Shown: positions 42,660 through 52,804, counted from the stretch's first letter. The stretch is 64,000 nt of DNA from Ensifer adhaerens (GCF_020035535.1 NZ_CP083350.1:878501-942500), one strand, 5' to 3'. A program made the numbers and translations. The notes: generated from the sequence alone by a model not told the origin.

Positions 42660-43409
42660 ATGAAGGAAAAGACGGGACGTTTGGCAGGGCGCATTACCGT
42701 GGTCACGGCTGCCGGCCAGGGCATCGGCCGCGCGGTCGCCGAACGACTGATGGCTGAAGGCGCCGAGGTCCACGCCAGCGACATCAATGCCGAGCTGCTC
42801 GCCACGCTCGAAGGGGCCACGACGACGCGGCTCGATGCGACGGATGATGTGGCGGTCGGTGCCTATTTCGACGCCTTCGCCCGGGTCGATATCCTGGTGC
42901 ACGCGGTCGGCTACGTGCATCAGGGCACGATCGAGGAATGCTCGCCCGCCGATTGGCGGCGCTCGGTGAACATTACGCTCGACAGCGCCTACAACGTCAT
43001 TGCCGGCGCAATCTCGAAGATGAAGGCGGGTGGCGGCAGCATCATCACCATCGGATCGGTCGCCTCCTCGATCAAGGGTTTCCCGCGGCGTGCCGCCTAT
43101 GGCGCCGCCAAGGGTGGCGTCATCGGTCTCACCAAGGCGGTGGCTGCTGACTACGTTTCTCAGGGCATCCGCTGCAATTCGGTCTGCCCCGGCACTGTCG
43201 CTTCGCCCTCCCTGGAAGAGCGCATCGGCGAACTCGGCGAAAAGCTTGGAAGCCGGGACGAGGCCTACCGGTCCTTCATCAGCCGCCAGCCGGCCGGCCG
43301 GTTTGGGACGGTGGAAGAGGTCGCCGCCATCTGCGCCTTCCTGGCTTCCGACGAGGCAGCCTTCATCACCGGGCAGGCGATCAATATTGACGGTGGCATC
43401 ACGATTTGA
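42660..43409 (+). CDS. Short-chain dehydrogenase/reductase (second SDR of the sugar operon)
   Basis: A 249-residue classical SDR with TAAGQGIGRAVAERL as cofactor loop, HAVGYVHQG, IITIGSVASS (Ser) and YGAAKGGVIGLTKA (Tyr-x3-Lys), ending in INIDGGITI. It resembles 2-keto-3-deoxyaldonate (KDR/KDF) 4-dehydrogenases, which feed the FAH-family hydrolase encoded just upstream. ATG 42660 is chosen because AGAAGGG lies 7 bp before it; an ATG six codons earlier lacks a site. Last gene of the operon. Confidence 0.83.
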   Translation: MKEKTGRLAGRITVVTAAGQGIGRAVAERLMAEGAEVHASDINAELLATLEGATTTRLDATDDVAVGAYFDAFARVDILVHAVGYVHQGTIEECSPADWRRSVNITLDSAYNVIAGAISKMKAGGGSIITIGSVASSIKGFPRRAAYGAAKGGVIGLTKAVAADYVSQGIRCNSVCPGTVASPSLEERIGELGEKLGSRDEAYRSFISRQPAGRFGTVEEVAAICAFLASDEAAFITGQAINIDGGITI

Positions 43410-43788
43410 GCCACGCGGCCGCTGGCTGGCTTGCGGCGCAACATCATCGGCGACGGCCGCTGCTCGGCCCGGAGGTTTTCGATTTCCGAGAGAAGCCAGC
43501 CAATCGCCCTCATCCTCGCCCTTGTGGCGGGGATCCAGCGACCCGACGCCTATCGGGTCGAAAGACCCTTTCGGCCCAAGGACTTGGGCCTGCTGGATTT
43601 CTGTGAAAGGCACAGAAATGAGGGAAGATTTCGTTGCCTCCTCCCCTCTGCGGCGTCGCAGTACAGCGCGCAATTGTTTGTACGAAGTCGTGAAACGCAA
43701 AAAAACACCTCCGGATGCGCTCCGGAGGTGTTTGTTTCTCGTGGCTTTCGGCAGGTGCGGGTCGACGCCTTCGGGTGCCAGCTTTGGT
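43410..43788. other. 379-bp gene-free region with clustered hairpins
   Basis: No credible reading frame is present between the SDR stop and the leuB stop (convergent). From left to right: CGACCCGA-N6-TCGGGTCG (43539-43560), overlapped by GGGTC-GAAA-GACCC (43555-43568); GGCCCAAG-GA-CTTGGGCC (43573-43590); TTTCTGTG-N5-CACAGAAA (43598-43618); then the leuB terminator. Four perfect stems within 80 bp look like a mosaic intergenic element or a structured RNA end. Confidence 0.6.
43699..43733 (-). terminator. Intrinsic terminator of leuB
   Basis: AAACACCTCCGGA and TCCGGAGGTGTTT form a perfect 13-bp stem with a 5-nt loop. Read on the minus strand it ends in a run of seven T, 55 bp past the leuB stop. 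It could also stop transcripts arriving from the sugar operon. Confidence 0.88.
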
Positions 43789-44898
43789 TTAAGCAGACAG
43801 CGCCTCGAACTCGGCGAGGATGGCGTCGCCCATTTCGCTCGTGCCGACCCTCCTGGCCCCTTCGGCCATGATGTCGCCGGTGCGGATGCCCTGGTCGAGC
43901 ACGTTGGCGATCGCCTTTTCCAGATTGTCGGCTTCCTTTGTGAGGTTGAAGGAATAACGCAGGCACATGGCGAAGGAGGCGATCATGGCGATCGGGTTGG
44001 CAATGCCCTTGCCGGCAATGTCCGGGGCCGAGCCATGCACCGGCTCATAGAGCGCCTTGCGCTTGCCGCTGACACCGTCCGGTGCACCGAGCGAGGCCGA
44101 GGGCAGCATGCCGAGCGAACCGGTGAGCATCGCGGCCACGTCCGACAGCATGTCGCCGAACAGGTTGTCGGTGACGATGACGTCGAACTGCTTGGGCTGG
44201 CGCACCAGCTGCATGCCACCGGCGTCGGCCAGCATGTGCTCGAGCTGGACGTCGGCATATTTCGCCTTGTGCGTCTCGGTCACCACCTGGTTCCAGAGCA
44301 CGCCCGACTTCATGACGTTGCGCTTCTCCATCGAGCAGACGCGGTTGTTCCGGGTGCGGGCCAGTTCGAAGGCGACGCCGGCGATGCGCTCGATCTCGTA
44401 GGTGTCATAGACCTGGGTGTCGATGCCGCGCTTCTGGCCGTTGCCGAGATCGATGATCTCCTTCGGTTCACCGAAATAGACGCCACCGGTCAGTTCGCGC
44501 ACGATCAGGATGTCGAGGCCCTCGACCAGCTCGGGCTTCAGCGAGGAAGCGGCGGCCAGCGCCGGGTAGCAGATCGCCGGGCGCAGGTTGGCGAAGAGTT
44601 CGAGATCCTTGCGCAGACGCAGCAGACCGGCTTCCGGGCGAACCTCATAAGGCACCGCATCCCACTTCGGACCACCGACGGCGCCGAACAGCACCGCATC
44701 GGCGGCCAGCGCCTTTGCCATGTCCTCTTCCGAGATCGCCTGGCCGTGGGCGTCATAGGCCGAACCGCCGACCAGGCCCTCGTCCGTCACGAAGCCGGCA
44801 GAAAGCTCGGCATTCATATAGGCGATGATTTTGCGGACTTCCGCCATGGCTTCCGGGCCGATGCCGTCGCCGGGGAGGATGAAAAGCTTGCGGGCCAT
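43789..44898 (-). CDS. leuB: 3-isopropylmalate dehydrogenase
   Basis: A 369-residue NAD-dependent beta-decarboxylating dehydrogenase, third step of leucine biosynthesis. Visible are [33 protein letters not shown], the [16 protein letters not shown] region, [17 protein letters not shown] and [19 protein letters not shown]. The start [10 protein letters not shown] at 44898 gives the normal length. It is a housekeeping gene among catabolic islands, which favours the chromosome or a chromid as location. It follows the ACT-like gene by 64 bp and has its own terminator. Confidence 0.94.
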   Translation of the reverse strand: MARKLFILPGDGIGPEAMAEVRKIIAYMNAELSAGFVTDEGLVGGSAYDAHGQAISEEDMAKALAADAVLFGAVGGPKWDAVPYEVRPEAGLLRLRKDLELFANLRPAICYPALAAASSLKPELVEGLDILIVRELTGGVYFGEPKEIIDLGNGQKRGIDTQVYDTYEIERIAGVAFELARTRNNRVCSMEKRNVMKSGVLWNQVVTETHKAKYADVQLEHMLADAGGMQLVRQPKQFDVIVTDNLFGDMLSDVAAMLTGSLGMLPSASLGAPDGVSGKRKALYEPVHGSAPDIAGKGIANPIAMIASFAMCLRYSFNLTKEADNLEKAIANVLDQGIRTGDIMAEGARRVGTSEMGDAILAEFEALSA

Positions 44899-44962
44899 TG
44901 TCGGCACTCCTGTGGTTTTCAGTCGGTGTAAAGCGGCACGGCCGCGTTGGTAATGTTGCGGG

Positions 44963-45193
44963 CTAGACCGCTGCCTTCGCGCCTTCGATCTGTCCGATGC
45001 GCTCACGCAGCGTGTTTGCGACAGCCTGCGAGGCCGGGGCGAGGGCGATTTCAAGATTGGCGTTGCCGCCGTCGACCTCGATCGCGAGTTTCGAGACGCT
45101 GACGCCGAGCCGGCGAACGATGTCGAGCAGGCGGGAAACGATGTTTTCGAGATCGCCGCTCTCGATGGTGTAACGCATCGTGTCGCTCATCAT
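44963..45193 (-). CDS. Small ACT-domain-like protein, function unknown
   Basis: A 76-residue protein with the pattern of a single ACT domain: [31 protein letters not shown], then [26 protein letters not shown]. The spacing recalls small regulatory subunits such as IlvM, but I cannot name it. ATG 45193 overlaps the amidase stop (ATGA), so it is translationally coupled to the amidase. It lies just before leuB, another branched-chain amino-acid hint. Whether it regulates an enzyme is unknown. Confidence 0.6.
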   Translation of the reverse strand: MMSDTMRYTIESGDLENIVSRLLDIVRRLGVSVSKLAIEVDGGNANLEIALAPASQAVANTLRERIGQIEGAKAAV

Positions 45194-46578
45194 GCCACCT
45201 TCGGCCATGGGCGCTGCTCAGGGCGCATGGTCTCGAAGGCGCGTGCGAGTCGCAGCACGCCGATATCGTCGAACTGCTGGCCGATGATCTGCAGGCCGAT
45301 CGGCAGGCCGCTTGCGGTATAGCCGCAGTTGAGCGAGATCGCCGGCTGGCCGCCCATGTTGACGGCGACGGTGAAGGCGATGTGCTCGAACGGCTTCTGC
45401 GGATCGTTGACCGGCGAGGCCCATTCGGCCGGATAGGAGGCCGTCGGCGCGGTCGGCGAGAGGATGAAGTCATAGCCGGAAAGCGCCGCATGCAGCGCGT
45501 TGCGCATCGCCTCGATCTGGGCGAAGCCGGTATAGACCTCGCGGCCGGAGAAGTTCTCGGCCGTTTTGATCCAGTCAAAGATATAGGGCAGGATCTGCGC
45601 CTGCTTTTCCGGCGAAAGGCGCGACACGTCTTCCCAGCCGCGCGCCCGCCAGAAGCGGTCGAGACCGTCGATCATTTCGCGCGTCAGGAAGGGGCCGATC
45701 GGCTCGATGATCGCGCCGGCATCGGCAAAGAGCTGTGCCGCCTTCTTGACCGCCTGTTCCGTTTCTTGCGTGACCGACTGGCCAAAGCCGGCGTCGAGCC
45801 AGAGGCCGATCTTCAGACCCTTCGGATCGTGATCAAGATCGAGCCAGGGGAGATCGGCATAGGGCAGGGACATCGTGTCCCGGGCGTCCGGCTGCGACAG
45901 CACCGACATATAGAGCGCCGTGTCGGCAACCGTCCGGGTCATCGGCCCGGCGACGCGGCCGATGAAGGGCGGGTTGATCGGCACGCGCCCCGCCGAAGGC
46001 TTGAGACCGACGACGCCGCACCAGCCGGCCGGCAGGCGCACCGAACCGCCGATATCCGTACCGATATGAAGAGGCCCGTAGCCGGCTGCGGCAGCCGCGC
46101 CTGCGCCTGCGCTCGATCCGCCGGGATTGGCCGAGAGGTCCCACGGGTTGCGGGCGAGCTTGTGGAAGCTGGAAAGGCCGGAAGAGAGCATCCCGTAGTC
46201 CGGCATGGTGGTCTTGGCGAGCAGAATGCCGCCCGCCTCGCGGGTGCGGGCCGCCGGCGGCGCATCGGCGGCAGCAGGCGTCAGAGACACGGCGGCGCAG
46301 CCGAGCGGCACGGCGGTACCCTTCGTTGCGATGTTCTCCTTGATCGTCACCGGCACGCCGTCGATCGCCCCCAGAGGCTCACCCTTTGCCCAGCGTTCTT
46401 CTGATGCCTTGGCGGCCTTGCGGGCTTCAGTCGGATCATAGGCCCAGAGCGCGTTCAGCTTTGGCTCGGAGGCGTCGATGCGGGCAATGACGGCTTCCGT
46501 GACGTCGACGGGGGAAAGCTTCTTCGAGCGGTAGGCGTCGACAAGATCGACGGCGGAGAGATCGGCGAGTTCGGACAT
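45190..46578 (-). CDS. Amidase-signature family amidase
   Basis: A 462-residue cytosolic amidase with the Ser-cis-Ser-Lys triad: Lys in VTIKENIATKG, cis-Ser in GGSSAGAGAAAAAGYG, and the nucleophile in GTDIGGSVRLPA. It hydrolyses an amide or acyl-amino compound to acid plus amine. It is the last enzyme gene after the dipeptide-type transporter genes (10-bp gap), so its substrate is probably what they import. The start MSELADLSAVDL at 46578 follows AGGAAG at 7 bp. Confidence 0.87.
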   Translation of the reverse strand: MSELADLSAVDLVDAYRSKKLSPVDVTEAVIARIDASEPKLNALWAYDPTEARKAAKASEERWAKGEPLGAIDGVPVTIKENIATKGTAVPLGCAAVSLTPAAADAPPAARTREAGGILLAKTTMPDYGMLSSGLSSFHKLARNPWDLSANPGGSSAGAGAAAAAGYGPLHIGTDIGGSVRLPAGWCGVVGLKPSAGRVPINPPFIGRVAGPMTRTVADTALYMSVLSQPDARDTMSLPYADLPWLDLDHDPKGLKIGLWLDAGFGQSVTQETEQAVKKAAQLFADAGAIIEPIGPFLTREMIDGLDRFWRARGWEDVSRLSPEKQAQILPYIFDWIKTAENFSGREVYTGFAQIEAMRNALHAALSGYDFILSPTAPTASYPAEWASPVNDPQKPFEHIAFTVAVNMGGQPAISLNCGYTASGLPIGLQIIGQQFDDIGVLRLARAFETMRPEQRPWPKVA

Positions 46579-46588
46579 GGGGCACTTC

Positions 46589-47559
<971 letters not shown>

Positions 47560-47563
<4 letters not shown>

Positions 47564-48576
47564 GGTGCCACCATCCTTTCGCGCGGATGAAAGCAGGCGG
47601 CGCGATGCTCCACATTTCCATCGGTATTGATCAGGTCGAGCGCCGGGATCGCCAGCCGACAGTCCGGCTGGGCGTAGGAACAGCGGTCCGCAAAGGAGCA
47701 GTAGGGCGGACGGCCAAAAGGGTCTGGAACGATGCCCGGGATGGCGTTCAGCCTCGGTCGCCCTTCGCTTGGCTGTCGCGGCGCGAGTGCCGCGCCATGC
47801 GGCGACGCGGCGAAGAGGCCACGGGCATAGGGATGCGCCATGCGGGCAAAGACATCGTCGGTGCGCCCGGTCTCGATGATCCGGCCGGCATACATGACCG
47901 CGATGCGGTCGGTCATCTCGGAGACGACGCCGAGATCGTGGGTGATCAGCATCAACGCCGTGCCGGTGTCTTCGATCAGTTCGTCGAGCAGATCGAGGAT
48001 CTGCGCCTGCACCGTAACGTCGAGCGCCGTCGTCGGCTCGTCGGCGATCAGCAGATCCGGTTCGCAGGCGATCGCCATCGCGATCATCACGCGCTGGCGC
48101 TGGCCGCCGGAGAGTTGGTGCGGGTAGAGATCGAGATCGAAGCGCGGCGCCGGCAGGCCGACGCGGTCGAGAAGCGCACGCGCCTTCTTCTCGGCATCGG
48201 CTTTCGTTTCGCCGAGGTGCAGCCGCCGCCCCTCGGCGATCTGCGCGCCGATCGATTTGACCGGATTGAGCGCAGTCATCGGCTCCTGGAAGATCATCGC
48301 CATGCGCCGGCCGCGATAGCCGCAATAATCGGCTTCGCCCAAGCCCGCGAGATTGCGGCCGTCGAAGGAAAGCTCGCCCCGCACCCGCATGCGTTGCGGC
48401 AGCAGGCCCATGACGGCAAGTGCTGTCATCGACTTGCCGCTGCCGGATTCGCCGACGATCCCAAGCCGTTCGCCGCGGTTGAGCTCAAGATCGATGTCGC
48501 AGACGATATCGACCGTGTTTTTGCCCGCTGTGAGTTCGACCGACATGCCGGCCATCTGAAGCAAGGGTTTCGTCAT
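47560..48576 (-). CDS. Dipeptide/oligopeptide ABC transporter ATP-binding protein (DppD/OppD-like)
   Basis: A 338-residue ATPase with Walker [10 protein letters not shown], signature [16 protein letters not shown], Walker [13 protein letters not shown] and switch THDLGVV. The C-terminal [17 protein letters not shown] is the Cys-rich oligopeptide-transporter tail. Met at the last Walker A position is usual in this branch. The start at 48576 overlaps the upstream permease stop. Confidence 0.9.
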
Positions 48577-49433
48577 CTTTGCCGCCTCACGCGCGGGTCG
48601 AGAATGTCGCGCAGGCCGTCGCCGAGCAGGTTGAGGCCGAGCACGGCGAAGGTGATCGCCAGTCCCGGGAAGATCGCGAGCCACGGCGCCTGATAGATGA
48701 AGGTCTGCGCGTCGTTCAGCATCTTGCCCCAGCTCGGCATCGGCGGCTGCGTGCCGAGGCCGACATAGGAAAGGCCGGCTTCGGCGACGATCGCCAACGC
48801 GAACTGGATCGTCACCTGGACGAGCAGCACGTGGTTGATGTTGGGCAGGATGTGCAGAAACGTGATCGCGACGTCGCCGCGGCCGGCGCATCGCGCGGCC
48901 TGCACATATTCGCGTTTCCAGAGACCCATCGAGGCGCCGCGCGTGACGCGGGCAAAGACCGGGATGTTGAAGATGCCGATTGCGATCATCGCATTGGTCG
49001 CACCGGGACCGAAGATCGCGGTGATGATGACAGCAGTCAGAAGCGCCGGAAAGGCAAAGGCAAGGTCGCTCATGCGCATCACGAGACCATCGACCCAGCC
49101 GCCGCGGGCGGCCGCCCAGGCGCCGAGCGGCACGCCGATGCCGGCGCCGACGAGAACCGCGACGATTGAGACGCTGATCGAGTTGCGGGCGCCGACCATG
49201 ATCATCGACAGGATGTCGCGGCCGAAGTTGTCGGTGCCGAACCAATGGGCAAGGCTCGGCCCCTGCAGTTTGTCGCGGAAATTCATCGCCGTTGGCGAAT
49301 AGGGCGTCCAGACATAGGAGACGACAGCCATCGCCACGAGGATGAGGGTAACGGTGGCGCCGATCGTCAGGTTTCGGCTGCCGATGAGCTTGGAGAAGAG
49401 GCCGGGTTGCGCGGCGGTTGCGGGAGCGGACAT
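48573..49433 (-). CDS. Dipeptide/oligopeptide ABC transporter permease (DppC-like)
   Basis: A 286-residue inner-membrane permease. The N-terminal segment IGATVTLILVAMAVVSYVW and HWFGTDNFGRDILSMIMVGARNS are typical of DppC/OppC. The EAA-type loop is YVQAARCAGRGDVAITFLHILPN, and GLSYVGLGTQPPMPSWGKML is the family C-terminal signature. It starts at the last base of the DppB-like stop. Confidence 0.9.
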   Translation of the reverse strand: MSAPATAAQPGLFSKLIGSRNLTIGATVTLILVAMAVVSYVWTPYSPTAMNFRDKLQGPSLAHWFGTDNFGRDILSMIMVGARNSISVSIVAVLVGAGIGVPLGAWAAARGGWVDGLVMRMSDLAFAFPALLTAVIITAIFGPGATNAMIAIGIFNIPVFARVTRGASMGLWKREYVQAARCAGRGDVAITFLHILPNINHVLLVQVTIQFALAIVAEAGLSYVGLGTQPPMPSWGKMLNDAQTFIYQAPWLAIFPGLAITFAVLGLNLLGDGLRDILDPRVRRQR

Positions 49434-50383
49434 CAGTGGCCTCCCCGCGACAGGCGCGGATCCAGATAGCCGTAGACCAGATCGACGAGGAAATTGATGG
49501 TGATGACGGAAGCGGCAAGCAGCGTCACCAGCGTCTGCACTGTCACGAGGTCGCGCTGGGCGATCGCCTGGAAGACGAGGCGGCCGATACCCGGCAGGTT
49601 GAAGACGTTTTCGATGATGATCGTACCGGCAAGCAGGAAGGAAAATTGCAGGCCGATGATGGTGACGACCGGAATGAGGGCATTCGGCACCGCATGCTTC
49701 CAGAGCGCGCCGGAACGGCTAAGCCCCTTGGCGCGGGCGGTGCGAATGAAATCTTCGCCGAGCGTTTCGATGACGGCCGAGCGGGTGACGCGGCCGAGAA
49801 TGGCGGCAAGCGGCAGGCCGAGCGCGAGCGCAGGCAGGATGAGCGAATGCAAGCCGTTCCAGATACCGCCTTCCCAGCCGGCAAAGCCGGAGGCCGGGAA
49901 CCAGGCGAGCTTCAGGGCGAAGAGCAGGATGAAAAGCAAAGCGAGCCAGAAATTGGGAATGGCGACGCCAACCTGGGCGATGCCCATGACGACGGTGTCG
50001 CCGGCCTTGCCGCGGTTGGCGGCGGCATAGACGCCGATAGCGATGGCGACGACGACGGAGATTGCCATGGAGAGCAGCGCCAGCGGCAGCGTCACCAGGA
50101 TGCGCGGGCCGAGCAGCTCTCGGATCGGCACCGAGTAAGTCAGGCTCATGCCGAAATCGCCGACGACGAAGCCGCCGATCCAGTGGAGGTAGCGGATCCA
50201 GATCGGCTGATCGAGGCCAAACTGCCGGTGCAGCGCGGCGATCGCATCTGCGTCGGCATTCATGCCAAGCATCAGTACGGCCGGGTCGCCGGGCAGCACC
50301 TGCATCAGCAGAAAGACGATGACTGAGGCGACCAGCGTCGTCAGCAAGAGCGACACGAGGCGACCGCCAATGAAGGAAATCAC
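49433..50383 (-). CDS. Dipeptide/oligopeptide ABC transporter permease (DppB-like)
   Basis: A 316-residue inner-membrane permease with about six segments. Family blocks are LLMQVLPGDPAVLMLG, FGLDQPIWIRYLHWIGGFVVGDFGMSL, the EAA-like FIRTARAKGLSRSGALWKHAVPNAL, and ENVFNLPGIGRLVFQAI. It follows the binding-protein gene after 142 bp containing two hairpins. Confidence 0.9.
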   Translation of the reverse strand: MISFIGGRLVSLLLTTLVASVIVFLLMQVLPGDPAVLMLGMNADADAIAALHRQFGLDQPIWIRYLHWIGGFVVGDFGMSLTYSVPIRELLGPRILVTLPLALLSMAISVVVAIAIGVYAAANRGKAGDTVVMGIAQVGVAIPNFWLALLFILLFALKLAWFPASGFAGWEGGIWNGLHSLILPALALGLPLAAILGRVTRSAVIETLGEDFIRTARAKGLSRSGALWKHAVPNALIPVVTIIGLQFSFLLAGTIIIENVFNLPGIGRLVFQAIAQRDLVTVQTLVTLLAASVITINFLVDLVYGYLDPRLSRGGH

Positions 50384-50407
50384 ATCAACCTCCCGGAAAG
50401 AGCGAGC

Positions 50408-50436
50408 GTTGACCGGCGTCGGGGGCGTCGGTCAAC
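50408..50436. other. Stem-loop between dppB-like and binding-protein genes
   Basis: GTTGACCG and CGGTCAAC form an 8-bp stem around a 13-nt loop, 25 bp before the permease start. With the neighbouring repeat at 50480 it could set the ratio of binding protein to permease by partial termination or mRNA protection. Confidence 0.4.
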
Positions 50437-50479
50437 GGCAGATCTGCGCCCACTCCCTCAGACGAAGGAGCGGATGCCA

Positions 50480-50513
50480 GAGCGGGATGCGGTTTTCCGC
50501 CCGCATCCCGCTC
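50480..50513. repeat. Rhizobial palindromic intergenic repeat, copy A (shortened)
   Basis: GAGCGGGATGCGG and CCGCATCCCGCTC form a perfect 13-bp stem around 8 nt. The arms match the repeats at 52840 and 59962, but about 13 bp of their middle is missing. It starts 13 bp past the binding-protein stop, where REP-type elements protect abundant mRNA. Confidence 0.75.
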
Positions 50514-50525
50514 AATGAAAGTCGA

Positions 50526-51998
50526 TCAGTTTTCCCAATAGGTCTGGGTCTGGTCGTCGGCCGGCACCGGCATGTTCTTCCAGAGACCTTTGACCTTCTT
50601 GTTCCAGACGCCGATCTTCGGCAGCGCGTAGAGGAACACGTTTGGTTCGTCGGCCGCGAGCTTGCGCTGGAGCTGGCCGATCAGGTCCATCTGCTCGGCC
50701 TCGGTCGCAGCCAGCGTGTAGGACTTGTAGAGCGCCTTGTATTCAGGGTTCTGGTAATTGAAGTAGTACTTGTCGCGGGCATAGATATCGAGGTCGCGGG
50801 CTTCCGCATGGGCGATGATCGTCGCGTCGAAGTTCGAGTTCTTGAACACCTGATCCAGCCATTGTGCGAACTCGATCGGAACGAGGTTCACCTTGACGCC
50901 GACTTCGCTGAGCATGGCTGCGATGATCTCACCGCCACGGCGGGCATAGGCCGGCGGCGGCAGCATGATGGTGATTTCGAGGTTCTGAACGCCCGCTTCC
51001 TGCAGCAGTTGCTGCGCCTTGCCCGGGTCATAGGGGTAAGTCTCGTTCAGATCGACATAGCCGGGCTCGACCGGCGAATAATGCGAGCCGATGGTCGTTC
51101 CGAAGCCCGAATAGGTGCCTTCGACCAGCGCCTTGCGGTCGATCGCATGGGCGAGCGCCTGCCGGACGCGCACGTCGTCGAAGGGCTTCTTCGCATTGTT
51201 GAGCGCGAGCACGACCTTGCCCGAGGTGCTGCCAACCTCGACCTGCAGGTTCGGGTCGCTCTGGAATTGGCTGACCAGTTCTGCGGCCTGGAACATCGGG
51301 AAAGCGTCGACATTGCCGGCGAGAACGGCAGCGGCGGCAGCCGACGGGTCGCTGATGAACTTGAAGGTCACTTCGCTGAGCTTGGCCGGTTCGCCCCAAT
51401 AGTCGCCGTTCTTTTCAAGCACCACCTTGTCGCCCTTCGCCCATTCCTTGAACTTGAACGGGCCGGTGCCAACAGGCTTGGTCTTGTTGTCTGCGGCCGA
51501 CGACGGCGCGATCATCACAGCGTCGCCCCAGGCCATGTTGAAGAGGAAGTTGGAGGCCGGGCGCTTCAGCGTCACGACCGCGGTCGCCGGATCCGGGCAT
51601 TCGGTCTTTTCGATTGGCTCGAACAGGCCCTTCTGCGCATTGGTGGAATCGGCCGAGACGGCGCGCTCATAGGAGAATTTCACGACAGAGCAGTCGAAAG
51701 CGGTGCCATCGTGGAACTTGACGCCCTGGCGAAGCTTGAAGCTGTAGGTCTTCTGGTCGTCGGAGATCGTCCAGCTTTCGGCGAGCAGCGGCTTCACCGT
51801 GCCGTCTTCGACCACGCGGACGAGACCTTCGAAAAGGTTGCCGTAGGTGATGTAGCGGATCGGTGCTGCAGCACCCGCGGTCGGGTCAAGGCCCGGCGGC
51901 TCAAGCACCTGGCCGACGGTGATCGTATCCTTGGCCATCGCCGGCGTCAGCGACGCGGCGATGAAGCACGAGGCAAGCGCCAGTTTCGTCAAGTTCAT
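50526..51998 (-). CDS. Dipeptide/oligopeptide-type ABC transporter binding protein
   Basis: A 490-residue secreted family 5 solute-binding protein. Signal peptide MNLTKLALASCFIAASLTPAMA with cleavage after AMA. Family blocks are VGQVLEPPGLDPTAG, NLFEGLVRV, YSFKLRQGVKFHDGTAFDC, PVGTGPFKFKEW and VRQALAHAIDR. No lipobox is evident. It leads the transporter genes; the ligand could be a peptide, an amide or another small amphiphile suited to the amidase. Confidence 0.88.
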   Translation of the reverse strand: MNLTKLALASCFIAASLTPAMAKDTITVGQVLEPPGLDPTAGAAAPIRYITYGNLFEGLVRVVEDGTVKPLLAESWTISDDQKTYSFKLRQGVKFHDGTAFDCSVVKFSYERAVSADSTNAQKGLFEPIEKTECPDPATAVVTLKRPASNFLFNMAWGDAVMIAPSSAADNKTKPVGTGPFKFKEWAKGDKVVLEKNGDYWGEPAKLSEVTFKFISDPSAAAAAVLAGNVDAFPMFQAAELVSQFQSDPNLQVEVGSTSGKVVLALNNAKKPFDDVRVRQALAHAIDRKALVEGTYSGFGTTIGSHYSPVEPGYVDLNETYPYDPGKAQQLLQEAGVQNLEITIMLPPPAYARRGGEIIAAMLSEVGVKVNLVPIEFAQWLDQVFKNSNFDATIIAHAEARDLDIYARDKYYFNYQNPEYKALYKSYTLAATEAEQMDLIGQLQRKLAADEPNVFLYALPKIGVWNKKVKGLWKNMPVPADDQTQTYWEN

Positions 51999-52057
51999 GA
52001 TGGTTCCCCCGCTTTGCGGTTTCGTTGTTCATGGTCCCAGAAATCGGATCGAAATAA

Positions 52058-52804
52058 TCAGATCGAGCGTCCGCCGTCGACGTCGAGCGCCACGCCGGTG
52101 ATCATCGATGCCTGCGGCGAGGCGACGAAGAAGGCGGCCTCCGCAAGGTCTTCCGGCTTCAACAGGCGTCCGAGCGGAATGGAATCGCGGAACTTCTTGC
52201 GGATTTCCTCGGAGTCCTCGCCCATGAAGGTGGAAAGCAGCGGCGTTTCGCCGGCGACCGGGTTGAGCGCGACGACACGGATGTTGAAGGGCGCGAGCTC
52301 GATCGCGAGCGCCTTGGTGGCCGAGACGACCCAGCCCTTGGTCGCGTTGTACCAGGCAAGGTTCGGACGCGGCCGGTTGGCGCCGGTCGATGCGATGTTG
52401 ACGATGACGCCGGTCTTGTTTTCCTTCATGTGCGGCAGCAGCGCCCGCGTCATCAGATAGACGCCGCGCACATTGACGCCGAGGATGCGGTCGAACTCGT
52501 CGGGCTCGACCAGTTCGGCGTTTTGCGGCTTGTGGCCGATGCCGGCATTGTTGATCAGGATATCGACGCGTCCGAACTGCTGCAGACCCGCTGCAACGGC
52601 GGCTTCGACATCCGTCTCCTTGGCGATATCGGCAACCACGGGAACCGCGTTGGCTCCCAGTTCCTTGGAGACGCGCTCTGCCCCCGTTGCATCGCGGTCG
52701 ACGACGATGACCTTGGCGCCGCCTTCGACGAACCGCTTCGCAATGCCCTCGCCGAAGCCGGAGCCTGCACCGGTGATGAGAGCGACCTTACCTTCTAGTG
52801 ACAC
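52058..52804 (-). CDS. Short-chain dehydrogenase/reductase
   Basis: A 248-residue classical SDR: LITGAGSGFGEGIAKRF cofactor loop, INNAGIGHKPQ, VNIASTGANR (Ser) and YNATKGWVVSATKA (Tyr-x3-Lys), ending in VDGGRSI. Asp after the second strand (VIVVDRD) favours NAD. It lies between aldehyde dehydrogenase and binding-protein genes on the same strand, so an alcohol-to-carbonyl step before the aldehyde dehydrogenase is plausible. Substrate unknown. Confidence 0.85.
   Translation of the reverse strand: MSLEGKVALITGAGSGFGEGIAKRFVEGGAKVIVVDRDATGAERVSKELGANAVPVVADIAKETDVEAAVAAGLQQFGRVDILINNAGIGHKPQNAELVEPDEFDRILGVNVRGVYLMTRALLPHMKENKTGVIVNIASTGANRPRPNLAWYNATKGWVVSATKALAIELAPFNIRVVALNPVAGETPLLSTFMGEDSEEIRKKFRDSIPLGRLLKPEDLAEAAFFVASPQASMITGVALDVDGGRSI

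Noticed and set aside
43030..44931. 633-codon plus-strand frame across the SDR end, gap and leuB
   Set aside because: It runs through the leuB terminator and antisense to leuB; no motif.
50262..52460. 732-codon open frame opposite the peptide-binding-protein gene
   Set aside because: It spans three genes and intergenic repeats; composition is that of an antisense shadow.
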